This document shows, one piece after another, positions 1 through 4,434 of a stretch of DNA of 10,265 nucleotides. Every line of letters starts with the position of its first letter. Positions within the stretch are counted from its first letter, which is position 1. The position numbers and the translations under genes are program-made. Location of the stretch: contig DATECU010000267.1 of NCBI GenBank assembly GCA_035286745.1, positions 1 to 10,265 of the forward strand, in the 5' to 3' direction. The notes below the pieces were generated by a model that was not told the origin of the DNA, ran no database searches, and saw only the letters and a program-made list of their open reading frames with translations. This stretch comes from DATECU01 sp035286745. Its GTDB lineage: Bacteria; Acidobacteriota; Vicinamibacteria; Fen-336.

Positions 1-40
1 TCGCATGGAGTAGCTCTCGACGTCGGATACCGACGCTGCG
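1..40. repeat. Left copy of a perfect 40-base direct repeat
   Basis: These 40 bases are identical to 627-666. The copy may extend left beyond the window; on the right the identity stops at base 40. Each copy contains an inverted repeat CGTCGG-ATA-CCGACG (21-35 here), a 6-base stem with a 3-base loop. This copy lies inside the xylH reading frame, and the permease resemblance ends exactly at its border. Confidence 0.95.
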
Positions 41-526
41 GGGCAGGTAGGCCTGGCCCACCCTCAGATAGGCGCTGGTGGGGGAGGTGGTGACGCCGCC
101 GGTGAGGCCGAGCAGAGCCCCCTGGAAGACCAGCATTCCGCCTAGCGTGACAATGAAGGGGGGGATGCGCAGCCGCGCCACCAGGCTGCCCTGGAGGAAG
201 CCCAGCAGCGCGCCCAGCAGAATCGGGATCAGGAAGGCGACCGGCAGCGGATAGCCGCCGCGCACGAATGCCAAGGCCGAAACGCCGCCCAGCAGGCCGG
301 CCATGGCGCCCACCGAGAGGTCGATCTGGCCCGCCACGATCACCAGCACCATGCCGATGGCCAAGAGGGAGGTCACCGACATCTGGCGGACCAGGAGCGC
401 CAGGTTGCGGGGGAGCAGGAAGCGGCCTTCGGTGGTCATCGAGAAGACCGTCCAGATCAGCAGCAGGGCGCCCACCATGGTGAGCGCCCGCCAGGGAATG
501 CGAAGGCGTCCTGTCTCTTCAGTCAT
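1..526 (-). CDS. xylH: XylH-type sugar ABC transporter permease, N-terminal part (cut by window edge)
   Basis: Inner-membrane permease of a D-xylose-type ABC importer (BPD_transp_2 family), expected to pair with the XylG and XylF homologues further right on the same strand. The visible 175 codons start at ATG 526-524, preceded by GGAG four bases upstream. Residues 1-162 follow E. coli XylH closely as I recall it: a first hydrophobic helix near 16-30, the stretch AIGMVLVIVAGQIDLSVGAM near 56-75, PPFIVTLGGM near 129-138, and the SPTSAY/GQAYLP stretch near 151-162. From residue 163, exactly where the 40-base repeat begins, the translation becomes basic and non-membrane-like (RSVGIRRRELLHA) where E. 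coli XylH has another hydrophobic segment. The gene is therefore either interrupted or mis-joined at base 40, as well as cut by the window. Family assignment is firm; integrity is doubtful. Sugar specificity (xylose rather than a related pentose or hexose) is inferred from XylF. Confidence 0.87.
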   Translation of the reverse strand, partial: MTEETGRLRIPWRALTMVGALLLIWTVFSMTTEGRFLLPRNLALLVRQMSVTSLLAIGMVLVIVAGQIDLSVGAMAGLLGGVSALAFVRGGYPLPVAFLIPILLGALLGFLQGSLVARLRIPPFIVTLGGMLVFQGALLGLTGGVTTSPTSAYLRVGQAYLPRSVGIRRRELLHA

Positions 527-529
527 GGG

Positions 530-547
530 ACTCCACGGGAGCGGAGT
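530..547 (-). promoter_or_regulatory. Ribosome-binding site of xylH inside a small inverted repeat
   Basis: On the minus strand GGAG (complement of 531-534) sits four bases before the ATG at 526-524 and supports that start. The same bases form one arm of a 5-base inverted repeat (ACTCC at 530-534, GGAGT at 543-547, 8-base loop), so the site could be partly masked in the transcript. The hairpin is short and may be chance. Confidence 0.4.
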
Positions 548-548
548 G

Positions 549-577
549 AATCACAAAGGTGGGAAGGACACAAAGGG
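549..577. repeat. CACAAAG-type intergenic repeat, copy 1
   Basis: Reads AATCACAAAGGTGGG then AAGGACACAAAGGG, a degenerate relative of the CACAAAG/CACAGAG elements at 1462-1509, 3061-3130 and 3269-3301. It lies between the xylH start and the heptamer array at 584-613. Function unknown. Confidence 0.6.
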
Positions 578-583
578 TGGAGA

Positions 584-613
584 AGTCGGTAGTCGACAGT
601 CAACAGTCGGCAG
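584..613. repeat. Heptamer tandem repeat, four AGTCRRY units
   Basis: Consecutive 7-base units AGTCGGT (584-590), AGTCGAC (591-597), AGTCAAC (598-604) and AGTCGGC (605-611), followed by a partial AG. The four-base AGTC core is invariant and the last three bases vary. It resembles the short tandemly repeated heptamers known from cyanobacteria in form, but no relationship is claimed. It lies in the non-coding stretch upstream of both xylH and the oppositely oriented gene at 786. Confidence 0.8.
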
Positions 614-626
614 GGTGGAGACCGCA

Positions 627-666
627 TCGCATGGAGTAGCTCTCGACGTCGGATACCGACGCTGCG
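627..666. repeat. Right copy of a perfect 40-base direct repeat
   Basis: Identical to 1-40 and separated from it by 586 bases that hold the xylH start and N-terminus. The internal inverted repeat CGTCGG-ATA-CCGACG is at 647-661. This copy is in apparently non-coding DNA: neither strand has a convincing gene across 527-785. The stretch 667-785 that follows shows no recognisable gene or clear promoter. Confidence 0.95.
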
Positions 667-785
667 AAGGTGGCGCCGACAACGAGGTCTACCCCTTCGC
701 CGTCTTTCACTCCGCAGAGGTGGGCCTGCGCATCCGCCTCTGAGACAATGACCACTCGCCGTTGGTCTTCGCGGGGGGGGCTTCC

Positions 786-1418
786 ATGCAGAGCACGTGG
801 CGCGAGTCGGGGTCGGGGAAGGTCACGGTCAGCCAGCCCGGGCCCGGGATGGCGCGGCTCTTCGGGCTCCCCTTCCTGGCTGTGGGCGGCTACCTGTTGT
901 ATCAACTGGTGGGCGGCCTGCTGCAGCCGGCCGAGATGACGGTGGCGGGTTGGGTGATCCTCCCCCTGATGACGGCCGCCTTCCTGGTCCCCGGCTGGCT
1001 CATCACCGTCTTCAGGAAACGCACCGAACTCGATGTGGGCACGCGTGAGGTGCTGGAGATCTTCGACTTCCTCGTCTACACCCACCGCCGGAGGACGGAG
1101 GTCCTCCCCGGCGCGCAGGTGATGCTGCGCTACGAGCGCGGTTCGGAGCGGAGCACCCGCGGGCCGGCCGTGACGCACACCCGCACCTCGTTCTGGGTAC
1201 ACCTGTACGTGGTGGTGGGCAGCCGCATGGTCCTAGTGGCGCTCTTCGAGGAAAGCGAGAAGGCGACCGCGCTGGCCCTGGCGCAGAAGGTGGGTTCGCT
1301 CCTCGCCATCGAGGTGCAGGACAGGTGCGTGGAGGGCGGCGAAATCACCTCGGGCGGAGTGGTGGTCGATCGACTCGACCCTGACGAGGCCGATCCGCCG
1401 GAGGCCGACCAGGACTGA
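786..1418 (+). CDS. Unrecognised small membrane protein with two helices and a soluble domain
   Basis: A 210-residue protein I cannot assign to a named family. It has a short polar N-terminus, two hydrophobic segments (about residues 24-46 and 54-76), then a basic FRKRTELD junction and a soluble domain to about residue 180. That domain has alternating hydrophobic strands (EVLEIFDFLVY, AQVMLRYERG, TSFWVHLYVVVGSRMVLVALF) and a final helix (ALALAQKVGSLLAI). The order of strands followed by one helix recalls PH-like domains of bacterial membrane proteins, which is only a topological guess. The tail from 190 is acidic (DPDEADPPEADQD). ATG 786 is preferred because it follows a G-rich run (773-780) at ribosome-binding distance; an in-frame TTG at 762 is possible. 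It is convergent with xylG and divergent from xylH, so it splits the transporter genes. It is called real because the hydrophobic segments and low-complexity-free domain look protein-like, whereas the antisense frame does not. Confidence 0.72.
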   Translation: MQSTWRESGSGKVTVSQPGPGMARLFGLPFLAVGGYLLYQLVGGLLQPAEMTVAGWVILPLMTAAFLVPGWLITVFRKRTELDVGTREVLEIFDFLVYTHRRRTEVLPGAQVMLRYERGSERSTRGPAVTHTRTSFWVHLYVVVGSRMVLVALFEESEKATALALAQKVGSLLAIEVQDRCVEGGEITSGGVVVDRLDPDEADPPEADQD

Positions 1419-1454
1419 CGCTCGAGACCACCCCCCAGTACGAACTCGTCCGCG

Positions 1455-1468
1455 ACCACGGTGTGGTT
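1455..1468. terminator. Weak hairpin between convergent genes
   Basis: ACCAC (1455-1459), loop GGT, GTGGT (1463-1467), followed by only TT. It lies between the stop of the plus-strand membrane-protein gene (1418) and the stop of xylG (1526). The stem is short and it overlaps the start of the repeat at 1462, so a terminator role is only possible. Confidence 0.22.
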
Positions 1469-1509
1469 TCCCGTCCGTTGCCGTTCTTTGTGCGCTTTGT
1501 GTCTTTGCG
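1462..1509. repeat. CACAAAG-type intergenic repeat, copy 2, inverted, beside the xylG stop
   Basis: Begins TGTGGTTTCCCGTCCG and continues through CCGTTCTTTGTGCGCTTTG to CTTTGCG. The reverse complement of 3061-3107 matches it over most of its length with one or two small gaps, including an identical core CCGTTCTTTGTGC. Its first 16 bases also match 3286-3301 at 15 positions. It ends 16 bases from the xylG stop codon. Confidence 0.8.
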
Positions 1510-1525
1510 TTGCCTGTTCCGTCGT

Positions 1526-3043
1526 TCAAGCGCTGGCGGTGGCGGCGGCCATGACGCGTTCGGCGGTGGCTTCGTCGGCAGGAAGCTCGGCGGTGGGGCG
1601 GCCCTGGCTCAACACCAAGATGCGGTGGCTGAGCCCCAGCAACTCGGGCAACTCCGAGGACACCAGGAGGACGGCGAGACCGGAGGCGGCAAGGCGGCTG
1701 ACGAGGTCGTAGATCTCGGCCTTGGCACCGACGTCGATGCCGCGGGTGGGCTCGTCGAGCAGCAGCACCCGGGGCTTGGCCAGCAGCCACTTGCCGAGGA
1801 CGATCTTCTGCTGGTTGCCCCCGGAAAGGCGCCCCGCCAGGGCGTCGAGCCCCGGCGTCTTGATGCGGAGCGACGCGCACTGGCTGCCGGCCTCACGGGC
1901 CTGCGCTGCAGCGTCGAGAAGGCCGTGACGCACGAAGCGACGGAGCGTAGCCAGCGTGAGGTTCTCGCCTACCGCAGCCTCCAGGAGCAGGCCGTACCGC
2001 TTGCGGTCCTCGCTGACCAGCGCCAGGCCGGCCGCGATGGCCTCGGCGGGAGAGGCGAAGGGGGCGAGTGAGGATCGTCCCGGGAGGCGCAGCTCTCCGT
2101 TCACCGGGCTGCGGGCTGCACCAAACAGCGAGGACAAGAGGGCGGTACGCCCGGCGCCCATCAGGCCGCCGATGCCCAGCACCTCGCCGGCTCGGACCTC
2201 GAGGTTCACGTCCTGCACGACCTGACGGCCAGGGTTGTTGGGATCGGCCACCGACCAGCGGGCCACCCCCAGCACCACCGGGCCCGAGGCCGCCGGTGGC
2301 CGCGGGCAGAGGTCCTTGAGCTCGCGGCCCACCATGAGGGCGATCACGCGCTGCCGGGTGATCGCGTCCGTACGTTCGGTGCCGACGGAGCGGCCGTCGC
2401 GCAGCACCGTGATGCGGTCGGCGATCTTGAAGACCTCCTCCAGGCGATGGCTGATGTATATGGCCGCCACGCCTCGGGATCGCAGCTCGCGCAGGACGGT
2501 GAGCAAGCGTTCGGTGTCGGCCTCGGTCAAGGCTGCTGTCGGTTCGTCGAGGACCAGGATCCGCGCGTCCTTGGCCAGTGCCTTGGCGATCTCCACCAGC
2601 TGTTGCTGGCCGATCCCCAGCTCCCTGACCGGGCGCTCCGGATCGATCGCCAGCCCAACCCGATCCAGGGCGCGCCGCGCTTGGGTCCGAACCACATCCC
2701 AGCGGATCAAGCCGTGGCGGACGGGCTCCCGGCCCAAGAGCAGGTTCTCGGCCACCGACAGCTCGGGGACCAGGGCCAGTTCTTGGGCGATGAGTGCGAT
2801 GCCGTGCTCCTCGCCTGCGCGCAGACTGTCGAAGCGGACGGCCCGACCGTCGAGTCGGATCTCGCCCTCGAAGCTGTGGCTGGGGAAGAAGCCGCAGAGG
2901 ACCTTGATGAGGGTGCTCTTGCCGGCGCCGTTCTCTCCGCACAGCGCGTGCACCTCACCGGCCTGGAGGTCGAAGGACACCCCGTCCAGCGCCCGCACCC
3001 CGGGGAAGTCCTTGCGGATGGCCGTCAGCTCAAGCAGCGCCAT
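1526..3043 (-). CDS. xylG: XylG-type sugar ABC transporter ATP-binding protein (two ATPase domains)
   Basis: Cytoplasmic ATPase that would power XylFH-type pentose import. At 505 residues it has the usual length for the duplicated ATPases of this carbohydrate-uptake (CUT2) class. N-terminal domain: Walker A GENGAGKST at 36-44, signature-like LGIGQQQ at 142-148, Walker B ILVLDEP at 162-168, and the switch histidine in YISHR near 199. C-terminal domain: a degenerate Walker A, GLMGAGRT at 293-300 with Arg in place of the usual Lys, then a canonical signature LSGGNQQK at 406-413 and Walker B VLLLDEP at 426-432. This split, with a degenerate P-loop in the second half, is normal for XylG/RbsA/MglA proteins. 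The ATG at 3043-3041 opens directly on the conserved LLELTAIRKDFPGVRALD start; its ribosome-binding site is weak. xylF lies 264 bases upstream on the same strand, and related repeats flank the gene in inverted orientation. RbsA or MglA is excluded mainly by the XylF neighbour. Confidence 0.93.
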   Translation of the reverse strand: MALLELTAIRKDFPGVRALDGVSFDLQAGEVHALCGENGAGKSTLIKVLCGFFPSHSFEGEIRLDGRAVRFDSLRAGEEHGIALIAQELALVPELSVAENLLLGREPVRHGLIRWDVVRTQARRALDRVGLAIDPERPVRELGIGQQQLVEIAKALAKDARILVLDEPTAALTEADTERLLTVLRELRSRGVAAIYISHRLEEVFKIADRITVLRDGRSVGTERTDAITRQRVIALMVGRELKDLCPRPPAASGPVVLGVARWSVADPNNPGRQVVQDVNLEVRAGEVLGIGGLMGAGRTALLSSLFGAARSPVNGELRLPGRSSLAPFASPAEAIAAGLALVSEDRKRYGLLLEAAVGENLTLATLRRFVRHGLLDAAAQAREAGSQCASLRIKTPGLDALAGRLSGGNQQKIVLGKWLLAKPRVLLLDEPTRGIDVGAKAEIYDLVSRLAASGLAVLLVSSELPELLGLSHRILVLSQGRPTAELPADEATAERVMAAATASA

Positions 3044-3060
3044 GCCGACCCAACAACATC

Positions 3061-3130
3061 AACCACAAAGGCCAAAGAGCACAAAGAACGGAACGGAAGG
3101 AAACCACAGAGGCACGGAGACACAGAGACG
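3061..3130. repeat. CACAAAG/CACAGAG intergenic repeats, copies 3 and 4 in tandem
   Basis: Two related modules in a row: 3061-3090 (AACCACAAAGGCC then AAAGAGCACAAAGAACG) and 3094-3130 (CGGAAGGAAACCACAGAGG then CACGGAGACACAGAGACG). The first is an inverted partner of 1462-1509 across xylG; the second is an inverted partner of 3269-3301 within the same gap. They begin 17 bases upstream of the xylG start. I have seen comparable sequences giving rise to spurious short reading frames in many environmental genomes; I know of no assigned function. Confidence 0.8.
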
Positions 3131-3268
3131 TGGGAAGAAGGACGTCACAGGACCAGCCGGGGAGTCGGGACCGGGAAGGGGTCGACGGTCAGGCCGAACA
3201 GAACCACGGGAGGGCACGCCCGGTCGGCTCCCTCGTTCCCGGTCGGCCGTGCTTCATGTCCGTTCACC

Positions 3269-3301
3269 GTTCCGCTCTGTGCCTCTGTGGTTTGCCGTCC
3301 G
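3269..3301. repeat. CACAGAG intergenic repeat, copy 5, inverted
   Basis: Reads GTTCCGCTCTGTGCCTC then TGTGGTTTGCCGTCCG. Bases 3279-3293 are the exact reverse complement of 3101-3115 (15 bases), so the xylF-xylG transcript could fold into a long-range stem with a loop of about 163 bases. It lies only 6 bases beyond the xylF stop at 3310-3308. No other gene was found in the 264-base gap. Confidence 0.8.
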
Positions 3302-3307
3302 GTGTCG

Positions 3308-4348
3308 TCACTTGGGCCACTGGTCCTTGGGGAGGTCCTTGTAGACCTCCTCCAGCTTCTGGTAGCCGTCGGCGATCACCGTCTGCACTAGGTTGTTCTT
3401 GTCCACTTGCAGGGGCTCGATCAGCAGCGAAGGCACGTCTTTGAAACCGTTAGGCACAGGTCGGGTGGACTCGCCGATCGGCTGCTTCTTGGCCAAGAGC
3501 AGAGCCATCTCGGCGGCCTTGAGCGCCAGCTTCTTGATCGGCTTGTAGACCGTCATCGATTGGCTGCCGGCGGCGATTCGCTGACAAGCGGCCAGGTCGG
3601 CGTCCTGGCCGGAGACCAGCACCTTGCCGGTGAGCTTCTGCTCGGCCAGCGCCTGGACGGCGCCGCCGGCGGTGCCGTCGTTCGACACCACCACCGCGTC
3701 CACCTGGTTGTTGGACCGGGTGAGGGCGTTCTCCATGATCTTGAGCGCTTCCGAGGCCTGCCAGTCCTTGGCCCACTGGTCGGAGACGATCTTGATGTCA
3801 CCGCGGTCGATGAGCGGCTTGAGCACGTTCATCTGGCCCTCCCGAAAGAGCAGGGCGTTGTTGTCGGTGGGAGCACCCCCGATCAGGACGTAGTTGCCTT
3901 TGGGCTTGCGCTTCACCAGGTACTCGGCCTGCATCTCACCAACCCGCACCGCGTCGAAGGAAACGTAGAGATCGACGTCGGCGTCGCGGATCAGCCGGTC
4001 GTAGGCGATCACCGGGACGCCCATCTTGTGCGCGGACTCCACGATGACGGCGGCGGTCTTGGCGTTATGAGGCGCTACCAGCAACACGTCGACGCCCTGG
4101 GTGAGAAGGTTCTCGGCCTGCGCGTTCTGCAAGGCGTCGTCGCCGTTGGCGGCCTGAACCAGGACCCTGGCGCCCAGCTCCTCGCAGCGGGCCACGAACA
4201 TGTCACGGTCGCGCTGCCAGCGCTCCTCCTTCAGGGTGTCCATGGAGAAGCCGATGGTGATGGGCTTCTCGCCTTGGGCCTTGGGGCCCTGGCTGGAGCA
4301 GGCGGGGACGACGGCGGCCAGAGCCGCCAGCAGAAGGCGCAGGCGCAT
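3308..4348 (-). CDS. xylF: XylF-type D-xylose-binding protein, probable lipoprotein
   Basis: Substrate-binding component of the xylose-type ABC importer (periplasmic binding protein, Peripla_BP_4 class), 346 residues. It tracks E. coli XylF nearly end to end as I recall that sequence: ERWQRDRDMF near 42-51, QAANGDD, VIAYDRLIRDADVDLYVSFD near 113-132, YVLIGGAPTDNNALLFREGQM near 153-173, DQWAKDW, ALKIMENALT, VVVSNDGTAGGAVQAL near 220-235, GQDADLA, MTVYKPIKKLA, and a closing DVPSLL...VDKNN. Unlike E. coli XylF the leader (MRLRLLLAALAAVVPACSS) ends in a possible lipobox with Cys17, so the protein may be membrane-anchored; Pro at -2 makes that box imperfect. The start at 4348 has a clear GGAGG at 4359-4355, six bases away. 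It follows the regulator by 86 bases on the same strand and precedes xylG. Confidence 0.95.
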   Translation of the reverse strand: MRLRLLLAALAAVVPACSSQGPKAQGEKPITIGFSMDTLKEERWQRDRDMFVARCEELGARVLVQAANGDDALQNAQAENLLTQGVDVLLVAPHNAKTAAVIVESAHKMGVPVIAYDRLIRDADVDLYVSFDAVRVGEMQAEYLVKRKPKGNYVLIGGAPTDNNALLFREGQMNVLKPLIDRGDIKIVSDQWAKDWQASEALKIMENALTRSNNQVDAVVVSNDGTAGGAVQALAEQKLTGKVLVSGQDADLAACQRIAAGSQSMTVYKPIKKLALKAAEMALLLAKKQPIGESTRPVPNGFKDVPSLLIEPLQVDKNNLVQTVIADGYQKLEEVYKDLPKDQWPK

Positions 4349-4354
4349 CGCGAA

Positions 4355-4359
4355 CCTCC
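4355..4359 (-). promoter_or_regulatory. Ribosome-binding site of xylF
   Basis: GGAGG on the minus strand, six bases before the ATG at 4348-4346. It is the strongest Shine-Dalgarno match among the minus-strand genes and fixes the xylF start. Confidence 0.8.
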
Positions 4360-4391
4360 GAGAAAGGGTGCGACCGGGCGGAGACTACGCC

Positions 4392-4431
4392 GCCGGCCGG
4401 CCGGCCGTCAACCGGACGCCGCTTGGCGGCG
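4392..4431. other. GC palindromes between the regulator and xylF
   Basis: Two elements in the 86-base gap. Bases 4392-4407 are an alternating GCCGG/CCGGC tract that is self-complementary. Bases 4417-4431 form CGCCGC-TTG-GCGGCG, a perfect 6-base stem that on the minus strand begins three bases after the regulator's stop codon. There is no T-run after it, so intrinsic termination is uncertain; attenuation between regulator and xylF is possible. No clear promoter was seen in this gap. Confidence 0.4.
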
Positions 4432-4434
4432 CCC

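Noticed and set aside
549..666. Possible CRISPR array from the clustered repeats upstream of xylH
   Set aside because: The repeats are of different kinds and unequal length, there are no regular spacers, and no cas genes are in the window.
1..666. Insertion sequence or transposon bounded by the 40-base repeats
   Set aside because: The 586 bases between the copies encode the start of xylH, not a transposase, and the copies are direct and not terminal inverted repeats. The repeat itself is kept as a finding.
600..1202. 200-codon open frame on the minus strand antisense to the membrane-protein gene
   Set aside because: His/Gln/Glu/Arg-rich shadow translation with no hydrophobic segments or domains; it also runs across the 40-base repeat.
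2235..3391. Long plus-strand open frames running antisense through xylG and into the repeats
   Set aside because: They are antisense to a fully motif-supported ATPase and include translated repeat sequence, a familiar source of false proteins.
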